Below are positions 52,351 through 61,879 of a DNA stretch of 64,000 bases, piece by piece (the stretch's first letter is position 1; every line of letters starts with the position of its first letter). The notes beneath the pieces were generated by a model that did no database searches, was not told where the DNA came from, and saw nothing but the letters and a program-made list of their open reading frames with translations. Both the position numbers and the translations under genes were made by a program. The DNA lies in contig NZ_JAUSUG010000001.1 in assembly GCF_030813435.1 (NCBI RefSeq), positions 485,117 to 549,116 on the forward strand, written 5' to 3'. The DNA is from Evansella vedderi (GTDB lineage: Bacteria; Bacillota; Bacilli; Bacillales; Salisediminibacteriaceae).

Positions 52351-53397
52351 ATGTCTTACCCTAATGCAGAAGAAACGGTCCAATTAATAAAAGAATTAGT
52401 GTCTATTCCAAGTCCTTCTGGAAATACGAACGAAGTGATAACTTATGTAGAAGATTTTTTAACAAAGCTGAATGTGGAAACAAAGCGTAACCGTAAAGGT
52501 GGGCTTATTGCTACTATCCCTGGTAAGGATAATGATAATCACCGTATGCTGACGGCCCATGTGGACACGTTAGGTGCCATTGTGAAGGAAATTAAACCAA
52601 GTGGGCGCCTGAAGCTGGATCTTATTGGCGGGTTCCGTTATAACGCTATTGAGGGAGAGTATTGCCAGATTGAAACGTCCTCTGGCCAAATTTTTACAGG
52701 TACGATCTTGATGCATCAAACGTCTGTCCATGTTTATAAGGATGCCGGGAAAGCCGAGCGTAATCAGGCGAACATGGAAGTGAGGATTGATGAAAAAGTA
52801 CATACTGCCGATGAAGTACGTGCCCTTGGGATTGAAGTGGGTGACTTCGTTTCCTTTGATCCTAGAGTTCAGGTGCTGCCGAACGGCTATATTAAGTCCC
52901 GTCATTTAGATGATAAAGCAAGTGTGGGAATTCTTCTTCAGTTGATCAATCAAATCACTACAGAAAACATAGAACTTCCATACACAACTCATTTCCTTAT
53001 TTCTAACAATGAAGAAATTGGTTATGGGGGTAATTCCAATATTACGCCAGAAACGGTGGAATATTTGGCAGTGGATATGGGGGCCATGGGGGATGGCCAG
53101 TCCACCGATGAGTATACGGTGTCCATTTGTGTGAAGGATGCTAGTGGCCCATACCATTATCAACTTCGCAAAAACTTGGTTCAGCTGGCGAAGGACAATG
53201 GGATTGGCTATAAGTTGGACATCTATCCTTACTATGGATCGGATGCCTCCGCAGCTATTCGCTCCGGTAATGACATCGTCCATGGTTTAATCGGCCCGGG
53301 GATTGATTCTTCCCATGCCTATGAACGTACACATATATCTTCTATTGAGGAAACTACGAAGCTTTTATATCACTATTTACAATCGAAACTAGTATAA
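52351..53397 (+). CDS. M42 family metallopeptidase
   Basis: 348 residues, a second M42 aminopeptidase-like protein, clearly different from the one at 14422. Ligand motifs: LTAHVDTLGAIV (His), SRHLDDKASVG (Asp), ISNNEEIGYGG (Glu pair), VDMGAMG (Asp) and SSHAYERTHI (His). The early NEVITYVEDFL and PSPSGNT motifs are also family features. Cytoplasmic. ATG start with GAGAGGAG upstream. Stands alone with its own terminator. Confidence 0.86.
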   Translation: MSYPNAEETVQLIKELVSIPSPSGNTNEVITYVEDFLTKLNVETKRNRKGGLIATIPGKDNDNHRMLTAHVDTLGAIVKEIKPSGRLKLDLIGGFRYNAIEGEYCQIETSSGQIFTGTILMHQTSVHVYKDAGKAERNQANMEVRIDEKVHTADEVRALGIEVGDFVSFDPRVQVLPNGYIKSRHLDDKASVGILLQLINQITTENIELPYTTHFLISNNEEIGYGGNSNITPETVEYLAVDMGAMGDGQSTDEYTVSICVKDASGPYHYQLRKNLVQLAKDNGIGYKLDIYPYYGSDASAAIRSGNDIVHGLIGPGIDSSHAYERTHISSIEETTKLLYHYLQSKLV

Positions 53398-53419
53398 AAT
53401 ACCTACATGGTATGAAAAC

Positions 53420-53449
53420 ACAGGCATTGCTTTTGTAATGCCTGTTTTT
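53420..53449 (+). terminator. Terminator after the M42 gene
   Basis: ACAGGCATT pairs with AATGCCTGT around 8 nt, followed by TTTTT. Confidence 0.9.
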
Positions 53450-53583
53450 GTACAACCTTTTTATTATTATAATACGTTTTCAAGCTTATTTTGGACGAAA
53501 ATAGTAGGCATATTACATGAAAATAAATAATATATGTGAATTATTATTGCGAATTTTAATTACCAGAATCTTAAAAAAAGTAT

Positions 53584-53612
53584 TTGACACGTTCTCTATT
53601 GAGAACTATAAT
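53584..53612 (+). promoter_or_regulatory. Consensus sigma-A promoter of the eps operon
   Basis: TTGACA (53584-53589), 17-nt spacer and TATAAT (53607-53612): a perfect match to the sigma-A consensus. The transcript would start near 53619, ~150 nt before epsA. Such a strong promoter implies tight repression. Confidence 0.88.
53591..53606. promoter_or_regulatory. SinR-like operator between -35 and -10
   Basis: GTTCTC-TATT-GAGAAC is a perfect inverted repeat filling the promoter spacer. It contains the GTTCTYT core known for the biofilm repressor SinR, and resembles the operator I recall from the B. subtilis epsA promoter. Binding here would exclude RNA polymerase. Confidence 0.78.
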
Positions 53613-53766
53613 GAATATAGTAAATTGGTTCATTAGACCCGATGCCATAAAATAAAATGTCAAACGGTTGGTTCCTTATTAAACTAACTAATTTTTTTAT
53701 TTGAAATGTGCGTTATTAAGAATTTGTGATCGTGTGTTGAATACTTCCTTTAAGTAGGTGAACAGA

Positions 53767-54522
53767 GTGGAGCAAGCAAGGGGAAAGGAAATAGAAATAA
53801 AGAAACTAGTAACGCTTTTCAAGAAACGACTTTGGATTATTCTCTTAATAACAGTGGCTGCAGGGGCTGCCGGTAAGTTTTATGTGTCATATACAGAGCC
53901 TGCTCCCATATACAGTTCCTCGTCACGGATCATTATTCATGAAAGCTCTGGATTTATGGACACCCTTCTTGTTTTTATAAGGGAGAAGCCTGTTATGGAG
54001 GGGGTTATAGAAGAGCTTGAACTTGGAATTTCACCGGAAGCATTGAGTAGGCAGATTCAGGTAAATCGGGTGGGAAGTTCTCAAATTATAGAAATCTCAG
54101 CAATTAACCCTAATCCAGAGCTGGCTACAGTTCTAGCGAATACCGTACCGATCGTATTTATGGAACAAGTAAAAGAGGTTTTTAATTATAGAAACGTGGA
54201 TATGTTGTCAGAAGCTGTAGTCTCTTCGAATCCGCAGCCAATTAATCCACCGAGCAACAGGATGTTCCACATCGCCATTGTATTTGGACTCGTTGTAGGA
54301 GTTGGGTTTGTCTTCTTATTAGATAGCTTAGATAATACGTTGCGGTCGGAGAGGGAAATCGAAAAACTACTGGGGATTCCAGTTGTGGGAAGTGTCTCGA
54401 AAATCAAGAAGGCAGCAGTAGGAAAGAAGAAAGAGAAAAAAGTAATTACCATTAGGACTGAGGTCGGGGGTGAGGTCATTGATAACAAAGATTTTGAAGA
54501 GAAGCGCGTTAATAATTCATAA
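53767..54522 (+). CDS. epsA: EpsA/CapA-type polysaccharide chain regulator (Wzz domain)
   Basis: About 251 residues. Two membrane segments (~22-42 and ~175-195) flank an extracytoplasmic Wzz domain; NPPSNRMFHIAIVFGL marks the second. The C-terminal tail is Lys-rich. In this family the protein activates the partner tyrosine kinase coded next. GTG start at 53767, 5 nt after TAGGTGA; the GTG at 53758 lies on that site. Overlaps the kinase gene by ~50 bp. First gene of the eps operon by position. Confidence 0.85.
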   Translation: MEQARGKEIEIKKLVTLFKKRLWIILLITVAAGAAGKFYVSYTEPAPIYSSSSRIIIHESSGFMDTLLVFIREKPVMEGVIEELELGISPEALSRQIQVNRVGSSQIIEISAINPNPELATVLANTVPIVFMEQVKEVFNYRNVDMLSEAVVSSNPQPINPPSNRMFHIAIVFGLVVGVGFVFLLDSLDNTLRSEREIEKLLGIPVVGSVSKIKKAAVGKKKEKKVITIRTEVGGEVIDNKDFEEKRVNNS

Positions 54523-55165
54523 CGATGGGAATGACCGCACACTAGAAGAATATGAATCGATGCAATTAAATATTGAATTTCTTGCCTTCGAAAGAAAATG
54601 TAAGACTCTTCTTTTTACCTCTCCTGGTAGTAAGGAAGGGAAATCTACTACAGTCGCTAACTTAGGTATTTCCTTAGCTCGTAGTGGCAAGAAAGTTCTC
54701 CTTGTTGATGCCCATGTGAAGAAACCATCCATCAATCAATTATTCAAAATAAAAAACTCTTTAGGTTTAACGAATATTTTAGCTGGTCAGAGAGCATTTG
54801 GCGATACGATTAACCAAACAGAAGTGGAGAACTTGAAGGTAATCACAAGTGGACCAATTCCATATAATACGGAAAAGTTATTCCGATCGAATGCCATGGA
54901 AGTGTTTCTAAAACAAGCAGCTTTACACTTTGATTATGTTTTATTAGATGGCCCACCAGTTTTAGATGAAGTGGATACGAAAGTACTAACAAATAAATGC
55001 GATGGGACGATTTTAGTAATTAGGAACGGAAAAACGGAGGACGAATTAGCCTTAGAAGCAAAGAAAGCACTAGATATAGCAAAGGGAAAAGTTATTGGTG
55101 TTGTGTTAAATAGGAAAAGACGTACGTTTTCATTTAAGAAAATGAAGGGTGTACATACTTTTTAA
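54470..55165 (+). CDS. epsB: EpsB/CapB-type BY-kinase (tyrosine autokinase)
   Basis: 231 residues of the bacterial tyrosine kinase family. Walker A is TSPGSKEGKSTTVAN near 50, Walker A' LLVDAHVKKP (usually DADLRKP, so His replaces the second Asp-Leu context) and Walker B YVLLDGPPVLDE near 160. The C terminus ends KMKGVHTF with no tyrosine cluster, which normal kinases use for autophosphorylation; this is a notable loss. GTG start inside the epsA gene with GAGG upstream. Probably controls export of the polysaccharide. Confidence 0.85.
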   Translation: MRSLITKILKRSALIIHNDGNDRTLEEYESMQLNIEFLAFERKCKTLLFTSPGSKEGKSTTVANLGISLARSGKKVLLVDAHVKKPSINQLFKIKNSLGLTNILAGQRAFGDTINQTEVENLKVITSGPIPYNTEKLFRSNAMEVFLKQAALHFDYVLLDGPPVLDEVDTKVLTNKCDGTILVIRNGKTEDELALEAKKALDIAKGKVIGVVLNRKRRTFSFKKMKGVHTF

Positions 55166-55224
55166 GAGCCATTTTTTTTTTAACTTAAATGTTCGTTATT
55201 AAGAATGATGTTCGTTTTATAAGA

Positions 55225-55350
55225 ATACATTTGGCGATGTCTCCTTGCCGTTATCGATGGAGGTACTCGGTCATGCTGGTGGGTTGGGAAACCTTAGATG
55301 CTGGTCATCATAAGTGTGATGTGAGGTTGGGTTAGATGCCCACTTTTTTT
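55225..55350 (+). ncRNA. Candidate EAR (epsC) antitermination RNA
   Basis: Lies between epsB and epsC, exactly where B. subtilis has the eps-associated RNA that helps polymerase read through the long operon. Pairings seen: GTCTCC/GGAGG(T)AC, GGTT...GAAACC, CATCA-TAAGTG-TGATG, and GGTGGG with CCCAC before TTTTTTT. I place it by synteny and fold; I cannot verify the Rfam consensus. Confidence 0.6.
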
Positions 55351-55397
55351 AAATGCTTTAACGATATGGTTTCCTTACCCGTATAGTTAAAGCATTT
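55351..55397. repeat. 12-bp perfect stem after the EAR candidate
   Basis: AAATGCTTTAAC (55351-55362) and GTTAAAGCATTT (55386-55397) pair perfectly around 23 nt. No T run follows. Confidence 0.5.
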
Positions 55398-55449
55398 AAA
55401 CCTAAATTTATTATCAAAAGGCTATGTTAAACTTTGATGTAGATTTTCG

Positions 55450-55550
55450 CTGCAGATACTCGCTTTCCGCGGGCAACGCTTCAGCCTCCTCGTTCCTGCG
55501 GGGTCTTCAGCCGTTGCTTTTCCCGCAGGAGTCTCGTATCTTCCGCTCAA
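55450..55550 (-). repeat. R1 dispersed repeat, copy 3
   Basis: Reverse copy with CTTTCCGCGGGCAACGC, TCAGCCTCCTCG, GGGGTCTTCAGCCGTTGC and TTTTCCCGCAGGAGTCTCG blocks. It is inserted in the eps operon leader between the EAR candidate and the 45-aa gene; it should be transcribed with the operon. Confidence 0.8.
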
Positions 55551-55618
55551 ATCAACAATGATAAAAAGTTAACATTAACCTTTAAAAAAGCTTAATGAAA
55601 AGGGGTTGTTTATTGGGG

Positions 55619-55756
55619 ATGAAAGAGATGGATCGTTTTCCGAAGTCTATTAGAAAAGCGGTTAGGTATATAAAGCAGGATGCTACGAAAGAGCAGCTTA
55701 TTGAAATTAAAAAGTTGATTGACTATGCAATAGAAAGAAGAAGTTTACGTCTTTAA
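55619..55756 (+). CDS. 45-aa basic helical protein in the eps operon
   Basis: MKEMDRFPKSIRKAV then YIKQDATKEQLIEIKKLI, ending AIERRSLRL. Strongly basic and likely two helices; no membrane segment. AAAAGGGG lies ~20 nt upstream and TTGGGG just before the ATG, so the start is uncertain (TTG at 55613 is possible). Not recognised. It lies between epsB and epsC, where B. subtilis has no such gene, and may be a small regulator. Confidence 0.5.
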   Translation: MKEMDRFPKSIRKAVRYIKQDATKEQLIEIKKLIDYAIERRSLRL

Positions 55757-55787
55757 ATGTGTATGAAAAAGGAAGGGAGGAATAAAT

Positions 55788-57614
55788 GTGGCTTATGGCC
55801 AACGATTGTCGTTATTAATCTTTATTGATTCTATTTTTATCTTGGCAACGGTATTTTTCGCCAGCCTCTTGTTGTATGAAGGTGCTTTTCTCCTTACTGC
55901 TGCGCTTATTGCCATGGTAGCAGCTCTTCTTATTAGTCATCATATTTTATCCTTCTTCTATAAGCTGTATAAAAAAGCTTGGGAGTACGCCAGCATTGGA
56001 GAATTGATTATTATTTTAAAAATAGTCACCTTTTCTATCCTTATTGCGGCAGTAACACAGGGTGTTTTATTTCAAGTTATTCCTATTCGCTTACTAACCA
56101 TTACATGGATGTTGTTAATGGCATTGATTGGGGGATCAAGATTTTGCTGGAGGATTTACAGGGATACATACATTAAGAAAGAGGATAACAGAAATAGGAC
56201 GTTGATCGTTGGTGCAGGTGCGGCAGGAACGATGGTAACGAGACGATTGCTGAATAATTCCGATTCAGAATTGGTGCCAGTTGCCTTTATTGATGATGAC
56301 GAGAAAAAGCATCATCTTGATATTCTAGGTATACCCGTTGTAGGTGGTATTAATCAGATAGAGGAGACGGTAAAGGAATTGAGCATTCAAAACATCGTTA
56401 TTGCTATTCCTTCCCTTAGTAAAAAAGAGTTAAATGATATTTTTCAAGAATGTGCCAAAACAAAGGCGAACACAAAGATATTGCCCATGTTGGAAGACAT
56501 CGTAACGGGGAAGGTTTCCGTTAATCAATTTAGGGATGTTCAGGTGGAAGACTTACTCGGAAGGGAGACGGTTCAACTTGATACGGAAGGGATATCCGAT
56601 TACATCACAAATAAGGTTGTTTTAGTAACGGGGGCAGGGGGATCGATCGGGTCCGAAATTTGCCGCCAGGTTTGTCATTTTAATCCGAAACAGCTCATTT
56701 TACTAGGACACGGGGAGAACAGTATTTACAGCATTGAGATGGAGCTGCTGGAACGCTATAAGAAAACTTCAATCCAATTTAGAACGGAAATTGCAGATAT
56801 ACAAGATGGAGATAAGATGAATACGATTATGGAGGCATATCAACCGGATGTGGTTTATCATGCTGCCGCCCATAAGCATGTACCCCTAATGGAGAGAAAT
56901 CCAGAGGAAGCTGTAAAGAACAATATGATTGGGACAATGAATGTTGCGGAAGCGGCGAGACTAGGAGGCGTAAAGACCTTTGTGATGATCTCCTCTGATA
57001 AGGCCGTGAATCCAACTAGTGTCATGGGTTCAACGAAAAGGCTAGCAGAAATGATCATTCAGGATATGAATAAAACAAGTAAAACGAAATTTACGGCCGT
57101 TCGATTTGGGAATGTGTTAGGGAGCCGCGGCAGTGTTATTCCCCTGTTTACGAAGCAAATTCGTAAGGGGGGACCGGTTACTGTCACTCACCCAGAAATG
57201 GTCCGTTATTTTATGACCATTCCAGAGGCTTCGAGGCTCGTCATTCAGGCGGGAAGCTTGGCAAAGGGTGGAGAAACCTTCGTTTTAGATATGGGTGAGC
57301 CTGTTAAGATTGTTGACTTGGCAAAAAATTTAATTAAACTCTCTGGAAACTCTGTGGATGATATTGGCATTAAGTTTACGGGGATGCGTCCAGGAGAGAA
57401 GTTGTATGAAGAACTGTTAAACGATAACGAGGTTCATGAGGAGCAAATCTATCCAAACATTTACGTTGGAAAAACATCGGATATATATATAGAAGAAATT
57501 GAACACATTCTATTAACCTTTTCCAAAATAGACAAGGAAACATTAAGAGAAAGGCTTGTTCGTTTAGCGAATCAGAAGACCGAAAAGGAAAAAGTTTTAT
57601 CTATACCTGTGTAA
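55788..57614 (+). CDS. epsC: EpsC-type nucleoside-diphosphate-sugar 4,6-dehydratase
   Basis: 608 residues of the CapD/PglF/FlaA1 group, making the UDP-4-keto-6-deoxy-GlcNAc used in bacillosamine-type sugars. Four N-terminal membrane segments, a first Rossmann fold ([16 protein letters not shown] near 140), and a second with [17 protein letters not shown] near 280. The active-site stretch is [18 protein letters not shown], with Met where short-chain enzymes have Tyr, as expected for this group. GTG start with AGGGAGG. Confidence 0.92.
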   Translation: MAYGQRLSLLIFIDSIFILATVFFASLLLYEGAFLLTAALIAMVAALLISHHILSFFYKLYKKAWEYASIGELIIILKIVTFSILIAAVTQGVLFQVIPIRLLTITWMLLMALIGGSRFCWRIYRDTYIKKEDNRNRTLIVGAGAAGTMVTRRLLNNSDSELVPVAFIDDDEKKHHLDILGIPVVGGINQIEETVKELSIQNIVIAIPSLSKKELNDIFQECAKTKANTKILPMLEDIVTGKVSVNQFRDVQVEDLLGRETVQLDTEGISDYITNKVVLVTGAGGSIGSEICRQVCHFNPKQLILLGHGENSIYSIEMELLERYKKTSIQFRTEIADIQDGDKMNTIMEAYQPDVVYHAAAHKHVPLMERNPEEAVKNNMIGTMNVAEAARLGGVKTFVMISSDKAVNPTSVMGSTKRLAEMIIQDMNKTSKTKFTAVRFGNVLGSRGSVIPLFTKQIRKGGPVTVTHPEMVRYFMTIPEASRLVIQAGSLAKGGETFVLDMGEPVKIVDLAKNLIKLSGNSVDDIGIKFTGMRPGEKLYEELLNDNEVHEEQIYPNIYVGKTSDIYIEEIEHILLTFSKIDKETLRERLVRLANQKTEKEKVLSIPV

Positions 57615-57639
57615 TAGTAAAAAAAGGGGGACTATGTTA

Positions 57640-58521
57640 ATGAAAGTAAGAAAGGCAATTATACCAGCTGCAGGGTTAGGAACGCGGTTTCTTCCTGCTA
57701 CAAAGGCGATGCCAAAGGAAATGCTGCCAATTGTTGATAAACCAACGATTCAATATATTGTAGAAGAAGCAGTCGCATCGGGAATTGAAGACATTATTAT
57801 CGTGACGGGTAAAGGAAAAAGGGCCATCGAGGACCATTTTGATCATTCCTTTGAATTAGAGCAAAATCTATTAAATAAAGGAAAAATTGAGTTATTCAAT
57901 GAGGTACAGAAATCTTCTAAACTAGTAGACATTCATTATATCCGCCAAAAGGAGCCAAAGGGTTTGGGTCATGCCATTTGGTGTGCAAGGAAGTTTATTG
58001 GAAATGAACCCTTTGCCGTTTTATTAGGGGATGATATTGTTTCTTCCGATAAACCGTGCTTAAGGCAGCTCATGGATCAATATGATCGTTATAATGCCTC
58101 TGTTCTCGGAGTACAAACGGTAGCGGATCACGAGGTGTCCCGTTACGGTATTGTGGATGGGAAACCGATGGAAGACCGGTTCTACAATGTACAGAATCTA
58201 GTAGAAAAGCCAAAGCAAGAAGAATCTCCTTCTAATTTGGCCATTCTAGGAAGATATGTTTTAAGCCCAAGAATCTTTGACATTCTTGAAAATCAGGAAC
58301 CTGGGGCTGGAAATGAAATTCAGCTTACAGATGCCATTGCTACATTAAATAAGTTTGAAGCCGTTTACGCCTATGATTTCGAAGGGGTTAGGTATGATGT
58401 AGGTGAGAAGTTTGGTTTTATAAAAACTACGATCGACTTTGGACTACAACGGGAAGACTTAAAGTACCAAATTTTAGAGTACCTTACACAAGTAATGGAA
58501 AAAGAAGCGGTAAAGAAATAA
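57640..58521 (+). CDS. galU: UTP-glucose-1-phosphate uridylyltransferase
   Basis: 293 residues. Makes UDP-glucose from UTP and glucose-1-phosphate. Nucleotide site [20 protein letters not shown] and [11 protein letters not shown] at the N terminus; [14 protein letters not shown] near 110; VEKPKQEE and [10 protein letters not shown] near 225, the classic GalU marks. I chose the second ATG (57640), 9 nt after GGGGG; the ATG at 57634 is too close. B. subtilis eps has no galU at this place; here it probably supplies precursor for the polysaccharide. Confidence 0.95.
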   Translation: MKVRKAIIPAAGLGTRFLPATKAMPKEMLPIVDKPTIQYIVEEAVASGIEDIIIVTGKGKRAIEDHFDHSFELEQNLLNKGKIELFNEVQKSSKLVDIHYIRQKEPKGLGHAIWCARKFIGNEPFAVLLGDDIVSSDKPCLRQLMDQYDRYNASVLGVQTVADHEVSRYGIVDGKPMEDRFYNVQNLVEKPKQEESPSNLAILGRYVLSPRIFDILENQEPGAGNEIQLTDAIATLNKFEAVYAYDFEGVRYDVGEKFGFIKTTIDFGLQREDLKYQILEYLTQVMEKEAVKK

Positions 58522-58531
58522 AGCCGAATGG

Positions 58532-59707
58532 ATGAAGAAGATGGAGAAGAAAATATTATTTTGTGCTACCGTCGATTATCATTTTAGTGCTTTTCACTTG
58601 CCAATCATGAAATGGTTTAAGGAACAAGGCTGGGAGGTTCACGTTGCTGCATCGGGGCAAATGACACTCCCTTATACGGATAAGAAATTTGATATACCGA
58701 TTAAGAGGACTCCCTTCCATATTGCTAATTTCAAGGCTTACAAGGAACTGAAAGAGATTATTAATGAAAACAACTATACAATCATTCATTGTCACACCCC
58801 TTTAGGAGGTGTGCTTTCTCGTTTAGCAGGAAGAAAAGCAAGGAAGTCCGGGACAAAGGTCATTTATACCGCACACGGATTTCACTTTTGCAAAGGAGCA
58901 CCGTTGTTAAACTGGTTGATTTACTATCCCATTGAACGATTTCTTTCCCGGTATACAGACTGTTTAATTACCATCAATTCACAAGATTATCAGCTAGCAA
59001 AAAAACATCGATTCCCAGCTGGAAATATAGAATATGTGAATGGAGTGGGAGTGGATACGGATCATTTCAAACCTTTAGATAGTCAAACAAAGCTTCAGCA
59101 GAGAAAGAAATACGGGTATGACAAGGATGACTTTCTTCTCTTTTATGCAGCAGAGTTTAATAAAAATAAAAATCAGCAGCTGCTCATTCGGGCTCTAGCA
59201 AAAGTAAAGGAAGAGGCTCCTAAGGCGAGGTTACTCCTTGCTGGTGAGGGTGCTCTCTTTAAGGAATGTAAGGACTTGGCTCAAAGTTTAGGAGTTGCAG
59301 AGCAAGTGGATTTTCTCGGATTTCGAAAAGATATCGTTCAGCTCTTACCTATTTGTGACCTAGCGGTGGGCTCTAGTTATCGGGAGGGCCTTCCCGTTAA
59401 CATTATGGAAGCAATGGCCTGCGGGCTACCCGTATTAGCAAGTGAAAACCGAGGTCATTCAGAACTTGTAAAAAATAAACTAAATGGGTTTGTTCAAGAC
59501 CCAGATGACGTGGAGCAATTTGCAGCGACACTTAAAGAGCTGTACGAATCTAAAAAACTACGGGAAACTTTAGGAACAAATAGTATTTCCCTCGTAAAGA
59601 AATTCTCGCTCCCAAGAGTGAAGGAGCAGCTAGTGTCGATTTATACGAGGTATATGGTGGAGGATAATTATGAAACCGAAAATAAGCATCGTCGTTCCTA
59701 TTTATAA
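58532..59707 (+). CDS. epsD: EpsD-like glycosyltransferase family 4
   Basis: 391 residues. Opens with ILFCATVDYHFSAFHLPIMK, close to B. subtilis EpsD as I recall it, with CHTPLGGVLSRLAGR, YTAHGFHFCKGAPLLNWL and GVGVDTDHFKP. The C-terminal GT-B donor site is REGLPVNIMEAMACGLPV near 285. Cytoplasmic enzyme adding a sugar to the lipid-linked repeat unit. The ATG lacks a strong ribosome site; coupling to galU (10-bp gap) is likely. An ATG at 58541 is an alternative. Overlaps the next gene by 38 bp. Confidence 0.88.
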   Translation: MKKMEKKILFCATVDYHFSAFHLPIMKWFKEQGWEVHVAASGQMTLPYTDKKFDIPIKRTPFHIANFKAYKELKEIINENNYTIIHCHTPLGGVLSRLAGRKARKSGTKVIYTAHGFHFCKGAPLLNWLIYYPIERFLSRYTDCLITINSQDYQLAKKHRFPAGNIEYVNGVGVDTDHFKPLDSQTKLQQRKKYGYDKDDFLLFYAAEFNKNKNQQLLIRALAKVKEEAPKARLLLAGEGALFKECKDLAQSLGVAEQVDFLGFRKDIVQLLPICDLAVGSSYREGLPVNIMEAMACGLPVLASENRGHSELVKNKLNGFVQDPDDVEQFAATLKELYESKKLRETLGTNSISLVKKFSLPRVKEQLVSIYTRYMVEDNYETENKHRRSYL

Positions 59708-60737
59708 TGTGGACGAATATTTAAGCAGATGTTTAGATAGTTTATTGTCTCAAACAATAGAAGATATTGAAGTCATCACAATTAATGATGGGTCCACCGA
59801 CAATAGTTTGGAGATTCTCGAACAGTATGCCAAAAAGGACTCACGAATAATTATTATCGACAAGGAAAACGGAGGAGTTTCTTCAGCAAGAAATGCTGGC
59901 CTAAAAATAGCTGTAGGAGATTACATAGGTTTTGTTGATCCAGATGATTGGGTTAACCAAGAAATGTATCGTTCTATGTATGATATAGCAATGAAAGATA
60001 AAGCTGACATTGTTATGTGCTCCTATATTCGTGAATTTGGAAGCCATTCAAAAGTAAAGAACTTTCCTTTACCAAAAAAGGTTATATTTCAAGAGGAGGA
60101 TGTTCGATTTAAACTCCTTAGAAGATTAGTAGGCCCTATAAAAGACGAGGTGGCAAAACCGGAACTATTGGATGCTTGGGGAACAGTGTGGTCTAAATTG
60201 TATCGTCGAGAATTAATTATGGATAATCAGGTTACCTTTACTGATTTAAGTGAAATTGGAACAAATGAGGATTCCCTTTTCAATGTGGAAGTTATTTATT
60301 ATGCGAAATCTTTCGTGTTTATTAATGAGCATTATTATCATTATTGGCGAGCAAATGATGCTTCTGTAACGACAGGCTATAAACCTGCTCTTGTAGATAA
60401 ATACACCAATTTATACGAGAAAATAGAAGCGTTTTTGGAAAAGAAGAAATTAGAACCAGAATTTTATATAGCCCTTAATAATCGAATTAGCTTAAATACA
60501 TTGGGGCTTGGATTAAATGAAATAAGTAAAGGTAACAAATCATCCGTACTCCGTAAAATATCTAAAATAAAAACTATATTAAATAATCAACAAATAAGAC
60601 GTTCATTCCAGCATTTTAAAGTAGGAGACCTTCCACTTGTTTGGAGAATGTTTTATTTTTTTGCAAAACTAAGATTTTCTACTTTGTTTTATTTGATGTT
60701 AATGAGTATTGAAGTCCTTAGAAAGTTGATAAGATAG
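59670..60737 (+). CDS. Glycosyltransferase family 2 (EpsJ/EpsH-like)
   Basis: 355 residues. GT-A fold with ISIVVPIYNVDEYLSRCLDS, NDGSTDNSLEIL, ENGGVSSARNAGL and the metal-binding FVDPDDW (DxD). The catalytic region near 190-215 has GTVWSKLYRRELI and NEDSLFN. It sits at the place of epsE in the B. subtilis order, but its length (EpsE is ~278) and sequence fit EpsH/EpsJ better, so I do not assign the motility-clutch role. ATG behind GGAGG. Confidence 0.85.
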   Translation: MKPKISIVVPIYNVDEYLSRCLDSLLSQTIEDIEVITINDGSTDNSLEILEQYAKKDSRIIIIDKENGGVSSARNAGLKIAVGDYIGFVDPDDWVNQEMYRSMYDIAMKDKADIVMCSYIREFGSHSKVKNFPLPKKVIFQEEDVRFKLLRRLVGPIKDEVAKPELLDAWGTVWSKLYRRELIMDNQVTFTDLSEIGTNEDSLFNVEVIYYAKSFVFINEHYYHYWRANDASVTTGYKPALVDKYTNLYEKIEAFLEKKKLEPEFYIALNNRISLNTLGLGLNEISKGNKSSVLRKISKIKTILNNQQIRRSFQHFKVGDLPLVWRMFYFFAKLRFSTLFYLMLMSIEVLRKLIR

Positions 60738-60739
60738 GG

Positions 60740-61876
60740 GTGTTACAACTGGAACCTATTCGTATTTTACAAGTAGTTACCATCATGAACCGTGGTGGCC
60801 TAGAGACGATGTTGATGAATTATTATCGGCAAATAGATCGTACGAAAATACAGTTTGATTTTATGGTCCATCGAGAAGAAGAGGGACATTACGACGATGA
60901 AATACTTGATCTAGGTGGGAATATTTACAGAATGCCACCTATAAGACCAGGTAATTACAATGTTTATTTTAAGGAATTAAAAGAATTTTTTGAGCTTTAC
61001 TCAGATTACAATATAGTCCACGCCCACATAAATGAAAATAGTGCATTTGTTTTAAGGGCAGCGAAGGAAGCCAATATTCCCTGTAGAATAGCACATAGTC
61101 ATCTAGCTGGATTACCATTAGACTATAAACTTCCTTTCAGAATTTATGCAAGGATGCATTTAAATCAGAATGCAAATAACTTTTTTGCATGTTCAGATGA
61201 AGCAGGAGAATGGTTATTCGGTAAAAAATTGTTACAAAAAGAAAAACTTGTGGTTTTTAAAAATGCGGTTAATTGTAATGAATTTAAATATAATGAAATT
61301 ACTAGAGAAAGAGTAAGGAAGGAATTAAATATAGAAGGTAATTTCGTTGTTGGTCATGTAGGGCGGTTTAATCCACAAAAAAATCATAGCTTTTTAATAG
61401 ATACTTTTCATGAAATCTATAAGCAAAATAATAAAGCAATTTTATTATTAGTTGGTCAAGGAGATTTATTGAATAATATTAAAAAGAAGGTAGAAAGATT
61501 AGGTCTTACTGATGTGGTTAAGTTTTTAGGTTTAAGGTCAGATATTGCTGATTTAATGCAGGGAATGGATTTATTTCTTTTTCCTTCATTATATGAAGGA
61601 CTTGGGGTAGTTCTTATTGAAGCCCAGGCTGCAGGTTTAAAAAGTATTACTTCTACAGGTACACCCAAAGAAGCAGATGTAACAAATACAGTTGAATTTT
61701 ATAATTTAAATATGTCACCAAAAGAGTGGGCCAATAAAATTCTCCAAATTGACTATAGTAGATATGAGAAAACAGAAAGTATCATTGAAAATGGCTATGA
61801 TGTTAGTACTAATTTGAAATGGCTAACTAAATTTTATCTAGAAAACAATAAATTAAAAGAAGTAGTTCCGAGGTGA
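60740..61876 (+). CDS. epsF: EpsF-like glycosyltransferase family 4
   Basis: 378 residues. Starts RILQVVTIMNRGGLETMLMNYYR, close to B. subtilis EpsF, then IQFDFMVHR, VHAHINENSAFVLRAAKE and RIAHSHLAG. Donor site: VGHVGRFNPQKNHSFL and FPSLYEGLGVVLIEAQAAGL near 285. Cytoplasmic. The start is ambiguous: GTG at 60740 lies in the AGGGGTG site itself, and CTG at 60749 has better spacing. Two bases separate it from the previous gene. Confidence 0.88.
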   Translation: MLQLEPIRILQVVTIMNRGGLETMLMNYYRQIDRTKIQFDFMVHREEEGHYDDEILDLGGNIYRMPPIRPGNYNVYFKELKEFFELYSDYNIVHAHINENSAFVLRAAKEANIPCRIAHSHLAGLPLDYKLPFRIYARMHLNQNANNFFACSDEAGEWLFGKKLLQKEKLVVFKNAVNCNEFKYNEITRERVRKELNIEGNFVVGHVGRFNPQKNHSFLIDTFHEIYKQNNKAILLLVGQGDLLNNIKKKVERLGLTDVVKFLGLRSDIADLMQGMDLFLFPSLYEGLGVVLIEAQAAGLKSITSTGTPKEADVTNTVEFYNLNMSPKEWANKILQIDYSRYEKTESIIENGYDVSTNLKWLTKFYLENNKLKEVVPR

Positions 61877-61879
61877 ATC

